Source: Verrucomicrobiota bacterium
GTDB lineage: Bacteria; Verrucomicrobiota; Verrucomicrobiia; Chthoniobacterales; UBA10450
Assembly (NCBI GenBank): GCA_003218525.1
Contig: QHNU01000026.1
Coordinates: 2,739 to 14,890, forward strand
Length of the DNA: 12,152 bases
Direction: 5' to 3'
Each line of letters opens with the position of its first letter. The first letter of the stretch is position 1. Made by a program: the position numbers and the translations under genes. The notes beneath the pieces are model-generated. The model saw only the letters and a program-made list of their open reading frames with translations. It was not told the origin of the DNA and ran no database searches. Positions 1-6,978 of the stretch are shown one piece after another.

Positions 1-67
1 AGGTGAAGTGCCGGTTGAATTGCAACCGGTAAGTCGCCGTTGGGATGCGTGGATGCGGTGTGTTCAC
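1..67 (-). CDS. treY: Malto-oligosyltrehalose synthase, N-terminal fragment (runs off left edge)
   Basis: An open minus-strand frame starts at GTG (67-65) and runs off the window after 22 codons. It contains PTATYRLQFNRHFT, which closely matches the beginning of TreY, the family that converts the reducing end of maltodextrin to a trehalose linkage in the TreY-TreZ pathway. In that family ATYRLQ...FTF precedes the first beta strand of the (beta/alpha)8 barrel. A TGA lies upstream in frame and no ATG or TTG falls between it and the GTG, so GTG is the only standard start. It follows argS on the same strand after a 116-bp gap holding a repeat fragment, so it may have its own promoter. Only about 5% of the expected protein is visible; another GH13-type glucanosyltransferase with the same opening cannot be excluded. 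Confidence 0.62.
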   Translation of the reverse strand, partial: MNTPHPRIPTATYRLQFNRHFT

Positions 68-77
68 GTGCGGTTTC

Positions 78-106
78 TCATCCTGAGCGGAAGCAAAAAT
101 CCTCTC
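78..106 (+). repeat. Fragment of dispersed palindromic repeat (type A arm)
   Basis: TCATCCTGAGCGGAAGC followed by AAAAATCCTC resembles the left arm of the fuller element at 10057-10083 (TCATCCCGAGCGAAGCG followed by AGGGACCTC), with several mismatches. It lies in the gap between the argS stop and the treY start, so it forms part of the treY leader. No matching second arm is seen nearby, so this looks like a solitary or decayed half-element. Confidence 0.4.
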
Positions 107-183
107 GCGCGCAGTTCAATCAGTCGAGCGATGTTTCGCTTCGCCCAACCTGACCCGATTTGCAATCGCCTCGGCTCTCGAAC

Positions 184-1890
184 CTACATTTTTTCGGGCA
201 CGTCAATCCCGAGCAATTTCAAACCGCGCTCCAGAACGCGTCCGGTGAGATTCGATAATGCCAGGCGCGATGAACGTGACGGTTCTTCCGCCTTCAGGAC
301 CGGACAGGCTTCGTAAAAGCTGTGAAAGCTGTTGGCCAATTCGAATAAATAATTCGCCAGAATGTTCGGACGAAAGTCGTTCAACACCTGCGGAACGATT
401 TCAGCAAATTGGCACACTTTTTTGGCCAGCTGAATTTCTGCCGGCTCCGTCAGCCTGACCGTCGCCGGAGGCGAAAATTCCTGGCCCATTCGGCGCATGA
501 TCGAGCGGATGCGAACGTAGGCGTTTTGCAAATAGGGCGCCGTGTTGCCCTGCAGTGAGAGCATGCGGTTGAACGAAAAGACGTAATCGGTCATCCGGTA
601 TTGAGATAGATCCGCGTATTTCAGCGCTCCAATTCCAATGATTTTCGCGATTGTATTTTTCTCCGAATGACTCAGATCGGGATTTTTTTCTTCGATCGCT
701 TTGTGTGCTCGCTCGATTGCTTCATCCAGCACATCGAGCAGCGGCACGTTTTCGCCTGACCGCGTTTTCATCAGTTTGCGATCTTCGCCCAAAATGTTGC
801 CGTTGGTGATGTGGCGAAAATCGGCGCGATAGCCTTCCCGGCGCGCGATTTCGAAAATTTCCTTGAAGTGTAACTGCTGAGGCGCGCCGGTCACGATCCA
901 GATAGTGTCCGCTCCCAAGTCTTTGATTCGGTAATCGACGGTCGCGATGTCGCTCGTGGTGTAGTTAAAGCCGCCATCACGTTTCCGGATGATCGCCGGC
1001 TTATCTTTAAGATCGGGAATTTCACGGAAGAAGACGCAAACGGCCCCCTCGCTTATTTCGGCGAGTCCGCCTTTGAGCAGTCGATCGACCACTTCCGGCA
1101 AGCGGTCGTTATAAAAACTCTCGCCGCGCTGTATGTCGTAGTGAATGTCCAGCAACGCGTAAGCCCGCTCGAATTCCTGCTTTGAAAGATCGACCGTTTG
1201 CTGCCAAATCGAAAAATTTTCGGGGTCGCCTGCTTGCAGCTTCACCAGCTCGGCCCGAGCGGCATCGCGGACATTTTGATCCTTGTTCGCACGTTCGTTC
1301 GTTTCCTTATAAATGCGCACCAGTTCAGCGATCGGCTCCCGCGTCAGGGCTTCCCGATCGAGCAGGTTTTTCCAGCCCCAAATCACCATCCCGAATTGGG
1401 TCCCCCAATCGCCGATGTGATTGTCGCGAATGACTTCGTGGCCGAGGAATTCCGCAATACGCGCCAGAGCGTCGCCCAAGACCGTGCTGCGGATGTGGCC
1501 GACATGCATCGGCTTGGCCACGTTAGGCGAGCCGAAATCGATGACGATACGTTTTGGTTGCGAAATTTTTTCCACTCCGAGTCGTTCGTCGATCAGCAAC
1601 TCAGCGATCTTTTTTTCCACCGCTGCCCGTTTCAGGGTAAAGTTTATGAACCCGACGCCAGCTGTGATGGGCGGTTCGGAAATGTCGGAGACATCAAGCT
1701 CTTTGGTGATCCGATCGGCCACTGCTCGAGGATTTTCCCCGTGCTGCTTGGCGATCACGAGCGCAGCGTTCGTTTGATAATCCCCGAATCGCGGATCGGC
1801 CGCGACTGATACTTCCCCCGCCGTCGGCAGATCAGCAGCTTCGAGGGCGGCGGAGAGTTTTCGCCTGAGTTGCGATTGGAACGTTTCCAT
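184..1890 (-). CDS. argS: Arginyl-tRNA synthetase
   Basis: This class I aminoacyl-tRNA synthetase charges tRNA-Arg with arginine in the cytoplasm. The product is 568 residues, normal for bacterial ArgRS. The N-terminal additional domain (about residues 1-85) shows FGDYQTNAAL. The catalytic core has SPNVAKPMHVGHIRST with the HIGH-type motif H129-VGH132. The KMSKS position carries the family's usual degenerate form, KTRSG at 375-379 in LGEDRKLMKTRSG. The tRNA-binding DALR domain follows, beginning at GNTAPYLQNAYVRIRSI (about 448-462) and ending near residue 568. The start at ATG 1890 lies 17 bp after the EIIA-like gene, so the two are probably co-transcribed. A single-copy essential function is expected. 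Identification is firm. Confidence 0.98.
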   Translation of the reverse strand: METFQSQLRRKLSAALEAADLPTAGEVSVAADPRFGDYQTNAALVIAKQHGENPRAVADRITKELDVSDISEPPITAGVGFINFTLKRAAVEKKIAELLIDERLGVEKISQPKRIVIDFGSPNVAKPMHVGHIRSTVLGDALARIAEFLGHEVIRDNHIGDWGTQFGMVIWGWKNLLDREALTREPIAELVRIYKETNERANKDQNVRDAARAELVKLQAGDPENFSIWQQTVDLSKQEFERAYALLDIHYDIQRGESFYNDRLPEVVDRLLKGGLAEISEGAVCVFFREIPDLKDKPAIIRKRDGGFNYTTSDIATVDYRIKDLGADTIWIVTGAPQQLHFKEIFEIARREGYRADFRHITNGNILGEDRKLMKTRSGENVPLLDVLDEAIERAHKAIEEKNPDLSHSEKNTIAKIIGIGALKYADLSQYRMTDYVFSFNRMLSLQGNTAPYLQNAYVRIRSIMRRMGQEFSPPATVRLTEPAEIQLAKKVCQFAEIVPQVLNDFRPNILANYLFELANSFHSFYEACPVLKAEEPSRSSRLALSNLTGRVLERGLKLLGIDVPEKM

Positions 1891-1907
1891 GGCGGAATGA
1901 ATTTCCG

Positions 1908-2372
1908 CTAGGATTGCGCGCGGGCGCGGAAGATCGCGAGAATTTCGTCGGCTGTTTTCGCGTTCGCGAGCTGATCGCGCACGCTGCGATCGTTCAAAAA
2001 CTTTGCAATCGCGGCAAGCGTGCGCAGGTGCGTCTGAAATTGGTTTTTCGGGACGATGAAAAGCACGACAAATTTGACAGGCGCATTATCGAGCGCATCG
2101 AACTCAATCCCGTTGCTCGACCGGCCGAAGGCGGCAATAACATTCTCCAGACAGTCGGCCGAACAGTGCGGGATGGCGATGCCGAAACCGATGCCGGTAC
2201 TCATCGTTTCTTCTCGCTGCTTAAGTGAGATGAGAATGCCATCCCGATCGGTCGGCCTGATTTTGCCGCGCTCGACAAGCAAATCCATCAGCTCGACGAT
2301 GGCATCCCAACGCTCGGTTGCCTTCATCTCAGGAATGATTTGATCGGCGGAAATAAGGTCGGCTAGCGCCAT
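1908..2372 (-). CDS. PtsN-like / fructose-type PTS EIIA domain protein
   Basis: This single-domain EIIA protein (154 residues) belongs to the PTS_EIIA_2 (fructose/mannitol, PtsN) family, which accepts a phosphoryl group from HPr-type carriers on histidine. The predicted phospho-acceptor is His69 in TGIGFGIAIPH, the family's GIAIPH signature. The following segment, ENVIAAFGRS and FDALDNAPVKFVVLFIVP, also fits the family fold. I chose ATG 2372 because MALADLISADQII aligns with the usual N-terminus; an upstream TTG at 2423 would add 17 residues without family support. It sits 57 bp after the GT2 gene and 17 bp before argS. No EIIB, EIIC, HPr, rpoN or hpf is in the window, so a regulatory rather than sugar-transport role is likely, by inference. 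Its partner phosphorelay is unknown. Confidence 0.88.
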   Translation of the reverse strand: MALADLISADQIIPEMKATERWDAIVELMDLLVERGKIRPTDRDGILISLKQREETMSTGIGFGIAIPHCSADCLENVIAAFGRSSNGIEFDALDNAPVKFVVLFIVPKNQFQTHLRTLAAIAKFLNDRSVRDQLANAKTADEILAIFRARAQS

Positions 2373-2429
2373 TCGGAACCCCCGGTGGGAGCGGAAGCTA
2401 AGCGGCCGCTCATTCCTTGACAAGCCGAT

Positions 2430-3119
2430 TCAAGAGAGGTGATCCCCCTCACGAATTCGGTAATTCAAGGGTCGCGAAAGCAGCCAGCGCACACCGAACA
2501 TATCGACCGTCGCGCGCACGGCGCGATTCCCTAATCCATACTTCGTCTGGCCGAAACGGCGGGCGCGGTGATTCACCGGAATTTCGACCAGGCGATAGCC
2601 TGCGCCTTTGATCAGCGCCGGGATGAAACGGTGCATCCCCTTAAAAGGAACAAGAGCGCGAATGCAATCACGCCGCATCGCTTTCAAAGTGCAGCCGGTA
2701 TCGCGCACGCCATCGCGAGTAAAACGGCTGCGGACAAAATTGGCGATGCGGCTGCTGATGCGTTTGATCCAGCTGTCTTTTCGTCTGGCGCGATAACCGC
2801 ACACGAGGTCGGCGCCCAGCAATCTTGGAATATCGGCGGGATCGTTCTGTAAATCGCCGTCGATTAAGACCAAGATGTCGCCGCCGGCGGCGGTAAGACC
2901 CGCCCAGACCGCCGCGCTTTGCCCGGCATTCTTTTCGAAACGCAAAACCCGAATATCCGGGCCGCTGGCAATTCGTGTCGCCGTTTGGTCCGACGAGCCG
3001 TCATCGACGAAGATAATCTCGTAATCGGTGCCTTGGAGGGCGTCGGCCAGCTCGCGCTGCAGAATTGGCACACTTTCCTCCTCGTTGTAAACGGGAACGA
3101 TGACCGAGACCCGATTCAC
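2430..3119 (-). CDS. Family 2 glycosyltransferase, DPM1-like (polyprenyl-phosphate sugar synthase type)
   Basis: This is a GT-A fold glycosyltransferase of 229 residues. It shows the Rossmann-like opening VSVIVPVYNEEES (4-16), DDGSSD (39-44), DGDLQNDP (87-94; metal-binding Asp87/Asp89), DTGCTLKAMRR (140-150), and the DPM1/ArnC-type HRARRFGQTKYGLGNR (184-199). Proteins of this type make polyprenyl-phosphate mannose or glucose from a nucleotide sugar on the cytoplasmic membrane face. Unlike ArnC or GtrB it ends shortly after an amphipathic stretch (about 200-222) with no C-terminal transmembrane helices, so it is probably a peripheral enzyme. I chose GTG 3119 because it overlaps the upstream TGA as GTGA and places the first beta strand at residue 4; ATG 3161 is an alternative, adding 14 residues inside the upstream gene. 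The sugar is not predictable. Confidence 0.9.
   Translation of the reverse strand: MNRVSVIVPVYNEEESVPILQRELADALQGTDYEIIFVDDGSSDQTATRIASGPDIRVLRFEKNAGQSAAVWAGLTAAGGDILVLIDGDLQNDPADIPRLLGADLVCGYRARRKDSWIKRISSRIANFVRSRFTRDGVRDTGCTLKAMRRDCIRALVPFKGMHRFIPALIKGAGYRLVEIPVNHRARRFGQTKYGLGNRAVRATVDMFGVRWLLSRPLNYRIREGDHLS
3116..3119 (-). other. GTGA stop/start overlap (GT39 to GT2)
   Basis: Read on the minus strand, 3119-3116 is GTGA: the GTG start of the GT2 gene shares two bases with the TGA stop of the GT39 gene. A 4-base overlap of this kind usually means translational coupling by terminating ribosomes. No convincing Shine-Dalgarno sequence precedes the GTG, which fits re-initiation rather than independent initiation. 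Confidence 0.7.
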
Positions 3120-4693
3120 AGCGGAAGCGTGCGATAATTGCGGCACAGGTAAACGTCCCATGTGCGGATTGTCTTGCCCAACCGTCGCACTTCGATTTGC
3201 GCCGCCCGATCGGCGGAGGTGAAAGCGGCACGAATGTTGTGCGGAACATTTTTGCGACCGGCGTCCTGGACGTAGAGCGCGCTGCGTCCGGTGAAAAGGT
3301 TTACGCCGCTCTCCTCGGAGTAGGTTTGCTGGTCGGGATTTTGCGGCCCGGCTGGTCGCTCAACGAATTCATCGTAGCGGGGCCAAAAGGAAAATTGATT
3401 GGCGATGTCCTGTGATTCTACCAGATAACAGGGCGGGTGCCCCGGACCTTCTGCACGTTTCTCGCGCAGGTAGAACGAGATTTCAGACGCGCGATCGCGC
3501 TCGTCCGCGATTAGAAACAGTTGTTCTTTGTTTCGTGCCTCCAGATCACCGCGCAATTTTTCCAGGGCGTTGGTCGCGCTTTTCCAGCCGCGCATTCGAT
3601 CCGCTGGATCGCGCCTGCTGATATCGACACCAAGCGTTCGCAAAATGTCGGAATCGAGCGCGGGCAAGCTCATCAGCAACCCGAGGACAAGCGCGCAAGC
3701 GGCGCCCAATCGCCAGCTGCGGCTCGTTTCGAATCGCTCATGCCAGAAGGCGATCGCGAGCAGACCGAAACTGGGAAAAGCAAGTGCGTCCCAATTCGGT
3801 GCCGCAGCCTTGTTGATTGAAAGCAGTGTATAAAAGATGAAGACCGGCAGTCCGAACCACATCAGGAACAAGCGACGCGGCTGCTGCCGGGAACGTTTCC
3901 ACGAGGCGATGACAGCCCAGGCAATAGCGAGAAAGATCAGGGGAGAGTAGGCGAGGAAATGCTGGCCGAGGAATGCGAGCAATTCGCCCGGATGAACGGC
4001 AAAAGTCTGTTCGATGCCACCGCGCGCTCTCAGATGGGCGAGCGTGATCCAAGCGTGCTGGGCATTCCAGCGAAAGGGCGGGATGCAAAATCCGATGAAG
4101 ACGGCGAGCATAAGATAAAATCCTGGGCGTCGGAATTCCGGCCGCAATTTCGGATTGAGGCCAAGCACCGCGATAATTGAAACCAATTCGAGCGCGTTGG
4201 TGTATTTGCAAAGGAAACCGAGCCCCACCAACGCACCGGTTAGGAGCCAGTACCAGGAGAACTTTGGACTCCCCTCGACCACGCGCCAGAAGGAGAACAT
4301 CGCCGCGACCCAGAAAAAAACTGAGAGCGGATCAATGGTCATGAGGAACGTGCCGAGATTGAATATAGGCGTCACGTTCAAACCAATTACTGCCCAAAAT
4401 GCGGCGCGTATGCCGAAGAGTTTCCGAGCAAAGTAGAACAACAGCAGGCTCGTTCCTGCCCCAAGAAGCGGGCTAAAAAAGCGGACTCCAAACTCGTTCG
4501 CCCCAAAAAGCATCGTGCTGGCGCGAATTGCGAATGCAACACCGGGTCCTTTGCTGAAGTAGGCCGGCGCGAGTCGTTGCGACCACATCCAATAATGCGC
4601 TTCGTCGAACTCAAGATCGGTCGTGGCCAGCAGAGTGAATCGCACCGCTGTGAGCGCGATCACAAAAAACCAGACGGCCCGCTCGATTTTCAC
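3116..4693 (-). CDS. GT39-family (ArnT/PMT-like) membrane glycosyltransferase
   Basis: A GT-C fold integral membrane enzyme of 525 residues, it transfers a sugar from a polyprenyl-phosphate donor to an acceptor on the periplasmic side. The first membrane segment (about 6-24) is followed by the catalytic-loop signature LEFDEAHYW (27-35, Asp30-Glu31) and YFSKGPGVAF, the family's donor-site loop. Further markers are MTIDPL (118-123), LCKYTN (161-166), PPFRWNAQHAW (205-215) and KAAAPNW (295-301). About ten hydrophobic segments occupy residues 6-345; the last 170 residues are soluble. I chose GTG 4693 because it overlaps the PAP2 stop as GTGA and gives a short N-terminus before the first helix; reading further upstream to 4936 would add 81 non-family residues. 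Acceptor (lipid A, other glycan, or protein) cannot be told from sequence. Confidence 0.9.
   Translation of the reverse strand: MKIERAVWFFVIALTAVRFTLLATTDLEFDEAHYWMWSQRLAPAYFSKGPGVAFAIRASTMLFGANEFGVRFFSPLLGAGTSLLLFYFARKLFGIRAAFWAVIGLNVTPIFNLGTFLMTIDPLSVFFWVAAMFSFWRVVEGSPKFSWYWLLTGALVGLGFLCKYTNALELVSIIAVLGLNPKLRPEFRRPGFYLMLAVFIGFCIPPFRWNAQHAWITLAHLRARGGIEQTFAVHPGELLAFLGQHFLAYSPLIFLAIAWAVIASWKRSRQQPRRLFLMWFGLPVFIFYTLLSINKAAAPNWDALAFPSFGLLAIAFWHERFETSRSWRLGAACALVLGLLMSLPALDSDILRTLGVDISRRDPADRMRGWKSATNALEKLRGDLEARNKEQLFLIADERDRASEISFYLREKRAEGPGHPPCYLVESQDIANQFSFWPRYDEFVERPAGPQNPDQQTYSEESGVNLFTGRSALYVQDAGRKNVPHNIRAAFTSADRAAQIEVRRLGKTIRTWDVYLCRNYRTLPL
4690..4693 (-). other. GTGA stop/start overlap (PAP2 to GT39)
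   Basis: On the minus strand 4693-4690 reads GTGA, so the GT39 GTG start overlaps the PAP2 TGA stop. This is the same arrangement as at 3119-3116, making three genes joined by two identical overlaps. No clear ribosome binding site is visible before it. Confidence 0.7.
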
Positions 4694-5340
4694 GATGGTG
4701 AAGCTGGCAGCAGCCTGGGGTGACGGGCGACCAATTCCGGCAGTCGACGCGAAACCAATTTTTCCCAGATCAACTCGCAGAGGCCTAGCACGAGCAGCGT
4801 CTCGCCAGCAGCGAGAAAGAACGTGGCAAAAACATCGCTCGGCCAATGCGCCCCAAGATAAATCCGAGAGTAGGCCACCGCGATTGTAATGATCCAATAA
4901 AGTTTTCCCCAACGGCGATAGAAAAGGGTGCAGCAAAGGGCGATCACCGTGTTGTTGTTGACGTGACCCGACGGAAAGGAGACCCCGGCGCGCGAGCGGT
5001 CCGCCTCCGTCGAGAAACGGGCACTCGGCTTTTTGAAAACCGTTATAAAGGCTGGTTTAGCGGGTCGCAGCTCGACCATTCGAACGGTTTGCACCTGTTT
5101 CGGGCGTGAACGTGCGATGGTGTGCTTGAGCGGACCCACGAAAAGATTGGAGAATCCCAGCGCCAGCAATGTGCAAAAGACGAATGCGCGGCCGCGAAAA
5201 CCACCGAAAATCAGGAGTGCAATCCCGATAAGAACAAATATGGGGCTCCAGATTGGAGCAGAGCTCACGATCGCCATGAACAAGTCGAGTGCCGGATGCG
5301 TCCATCGCTCGTTAATTAAATGAAAAATCCTTTCGTCCAT
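4690..5340 (-). CDS. PAP2-superfamily membrane phosphatase
   Basis: A 216-residue integral membrane phosphatase of the PAP2 superfamily, the group that holds undecaprenyl-pyrophosphate, phosphatidylglycerophosphate and lipid A phosphatases. All three catalytic motifs are intact: K72-x6-R79-P80 (KHTIARSRP), PSGH at 124-127 (His127), and SRIYLGAHWPSD at 158-169 (nucleophile His165, Asp169). Hydrophobic segments lie at about 20-46, 52-70, 128-142, 148-164 and 170-192. Residues 81-123 form a long soluble loop between motifs 1 and 2. ATG 5340 gives MDERIFHLINERW, the usual opening for this family. It is first in a coupled set with GT39 and GT2, so recycling of a polyprenyl carrier or removal of a lipid phosphate is a reasonable inference; the substrate is not proven. 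Confidence 0.92.
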   Translation of the reverse strand: MDERIFHLINERWTHPALDLFMAIVSSAPIWSPIFVLIGIALLIFGGFRGRAFVFCTLLALGFSNLFVGPLKHTIARSRPKQVQTVRMVELRPAKPAFITVFKKPSARFSTEADRSRAGVSFPSGHVNNNTVIALCCTLFYRRWGKLYWIITIAVAYSRIYLGAHWPSDVFATFFLAAGETLLVLGLCELIWEKLVSRRLPELVARHPRLLPASPS

Positions 5341-5376
5341 CACTACCCGCGCCGGGCGACGCAGAATAGAAGTGCC

Positions 5377-6057
5377 TTGCGGGGGAGACAATGGCTTTTG
5401 CTGGTGATCGGCTTGGCCGCAATTGCGACCCCAACTCTGGCGCAGAATTTCCCAGATGCGCAGAAAGTGCTCGCGAACGTACGGCTACGACAATCGCGGC
5501 AGCAAATCGATTTGCGCGGCCAATTGCGGCAAGATGCCACCATCATTCCGTTCAGGCTGGTTCAGAATGGTCCGGTCGTTCGCTATCTCTTCACTAATCC
5601 GGAAGAAACGCTCCAAGTCCGCCTCGGCGCCAACGATTCCCGCCTCGACGAAATCACTCGCAGCGGCGCGGAAAGAATTGCCGCCGCTAAATTGGACGAG
5701 CCGATCCGCCAGACCGCCATCACTTACGAAGATCTTGCGCTCAAGTTTCTCTATTGGCCGAATGCCCGCGTGATCGGTGCTGATTTCATCCGGACGCGCA
5801 ATTGTTGGAAGCTGCAACTGCAAGCGCCCGCATCCGATTCGCAATATGCGAGTGTGGCGCTGTGGGTCGATAAAGATAGCGGTGCGCTCATGCGGATGGA
5901 GGGTTATGACTCTTCCGGGAAACTGAGGAAGCGCTTCGAAGTTGTCTCTGCCCAAAAGATCGAAGATCGCTGGTATTTGAAGCAGATGCGGGTGGAGGCG
6001 ATTGATTCGCAGTCCGCTCGCGTGACCACACGGACTTATCTCGAGATCAACCGCTAG
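5377..6057 (+). CDS. Exported LolA-like (outer-membrane lipoprotein-sorting-type) protein
   Basis: The product resembles the LolA-like domain family often labelled 'outer membrane lipoprotein-sorting protein' (PF17131 type). The C-terminal half has the expected alternating strands, including LWVDKDSGALMRME and RFEVVSAQKIEDRWYLKQM. From TTG 5377 the 226-residue protein begins with a compact signal peptide: MRGRQW, a hydrophobic core LLLVIGLAAIA, and a TLA|QN cleavage site after residue 22. An ATG at 5320 would add 19 residues but would overlap the start of the divergent PAP2 gene by 21 bp and give an unusually long n-region; I prefer TTG, moderately. It is probably periplasmic. True LolA function in lipoprotein transport is not established for this branch, and no lolB or lolCDE is nearby. 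Confidence 0.8.
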   Translation: MRGRQWLLLVIGLAAIATPTLAQNFPDAQKVLANVRLRQSRQQIDLRGQLRQDATIIPFRLVQNGPVVRYLFTNPEETLQVRLGANDSRLDEITRSGAERIAAAKLDEPIRQTAITYEDLALKFLYWPNARVIGADFIRTRNCWKLQLQAPASDSQYASVALWVDKDSGALMRMEGYDSSGKLRKRFEVVSAQKIEDRWYLKQMRVEAIDSQSARVTTRTYLEINR

Positions 6058-6075
6058 CCGGAGGGATGCGCGCGA

Positions 6076-6166
6076 TCATCCTGAGCCGCACAGACGGCAC
6101 AAACGTTGCGAACCGTGCGCATGTGCTGGCAAAATCGAGAGACCCCCGCGTTCGCTCGGGGTGGCA
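6076..6166. repeat. Dispersed palindromic repeat, inverted copy
   Basis: In the convergent gap between the LolA-like gene and tpiA, the left arm TCATCCTGAGCCGCACAGAC (6076-6095, then GGCAC) matches the reverse complement of the right arm of the element at 10133-10166. Its right arm, about 6137-6166 (GAGACCCCCGCG then TTCGCTCGGGGTGGCA), matches the reverse complement of that element's left arm. The two copies are thus the same element in opposite orientation. Lying between converging genes, it may also help end transcription, though neither arm is followed by a T tract. Confidence 0.6.
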
Positions 6167-6182
6167 TCGGCTCGAGGCACGA

Positions 6183-6977
6183 TCACGCCGATAGCTCGCT
6201 TATTTCCTGGTCTTCGCAGGCCGCCAGGACGATTCTGGCGAAGCTACGCGGATCAAGACTGGCCCCGCCAACGAGCGCACCATCGATATCCGGCTGCGAC
6301 ATGAGCGCGCGGGCGTTCTCCACCTTCACACTTCCGCCGTATTGAATGCGGATATGCTCGGCCGTCGTCTGGTCAGACAATTCTTGCAGAATGTGACGAA
6401 TAAAGGAATGCGCCTCCTGCGCCTGCTCGGGGGTTGCATTCCGGCCGGTGCCGATTGCCCAAACCGGTTCGTAAGCAATCACCGTCTCACGCAATTCTCT
6501 GGCGGTCAGATCAGCCAGGCTGCCGCGCAATTGCAGCGACAAAATCTTTTCCACATTCCCTCTCTCGCGCTGCTCGAGCGTCTCTCCGACGCACACGATC
6601 GGGCGCAAGCTCGCTTCATGGGCAGCGCGGGCTTTGCGATTCACGATTTCATCGGTCTCGCCAAACATCGCGCGACGCTCACTATGACCAATCACGACGT
6701 AGCGAACAAAAAGATCGCGCAGCATCGCGGCACTGATTTCGCCAGTGAAGGCGCCGCTCCGCTCCCAATGCATGTTTTGCGCACCAATTTTAATGTTCTG
6801 CGCTTTTCCGAGCGCTTCATTCACTTTTGCGATCGCGGTGAAAGGCGGCGCAATCACCACTTCGACGGCGGAGATGTCGTCGATTTCCAGCAGCAAATCT
6901 TTGACGAACTCGGCCGCTTCAGCCTGGAGCATGTTCATCTTCCAATTGGCCGCGACGATTTTCTTGCGCAGAGTCAT
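6183..6977 (-). CDS. tpiA: Triosephosphate isomerase
   Basis: This cytoplasmic (beta/alpha)8-barrel enzyme interconverts dihydroxyacetone phosphate and glyceraldehyde 3-phosphate. The product is 264 residues. Catalytic residues are all present: Lys13 in AANWKMN, electrophile His98 in VVIGHSERR, and catalytic base Glu170 in AYEPVWAIGTGRNATPEQ, which also holds the mobile loop 6. The phosphate-binding YGGSV is at 213-217, with DGALVGGASL at 232-241. ATG 6977 begins one base after the pgk stop (TAG 6981-6979), so the two genes are co-transcribed and probably coupled. It is the last gene of the gap-pgk-tpiA set. Identification is firm. Confidence 0.98.
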   Translation of the reverse strand: MTLRKKIVAANWKMNMLQAEAAEFVKDLLLEIDDISAVEVVIAPPFTAIAKVNEALGKAQNIKIGAQNMHWERSGAFTGEISAAMLRDLFVRYVVIGHSERRAMFGETDEIVNRKARAAHEASLRPIVCVGETLEQRERGNVEKILSLQLRGSLADLTARELRETVIAYEPVWAIGTGRNATPEQAQEAHSFIRHILQELSDQTTAEHIRIQYGGSVKVENARALMSQPDIDGALVGGASLDPRSFARIVLAACEDQEISELSA

Positions 6978-6978
6978 G

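Noticed and set aside
11..29. Perfect hairpin CCGGTTG-aattg-CAACCGG as a terminator
   Set aside because: It falls inside the proposed treY coding start and no T tract follows on either strand.
1198..1809. Plus-strand open frame of about 200 codons opposite argS
   Set aside because: It is an antisense shadow of the argS catalytic core; no domain is recognisable.
4694..4936. Extended N-terminus for the GT39 protein (start at 4936)
   Set aside because: The extra 81 residues lie within the PAP2 gene, look like out-of-frame translation, and the GTGA junction at 4693 gives a better start.
6137..6166. ACCCC...GGGGT stem as a simple intrinsic terminator for tpiA or the LolA-like gene
   Set aside because: The stem is short with internal mismatches, has no T tract, and is better explained as one arm of the dispersed repeat.
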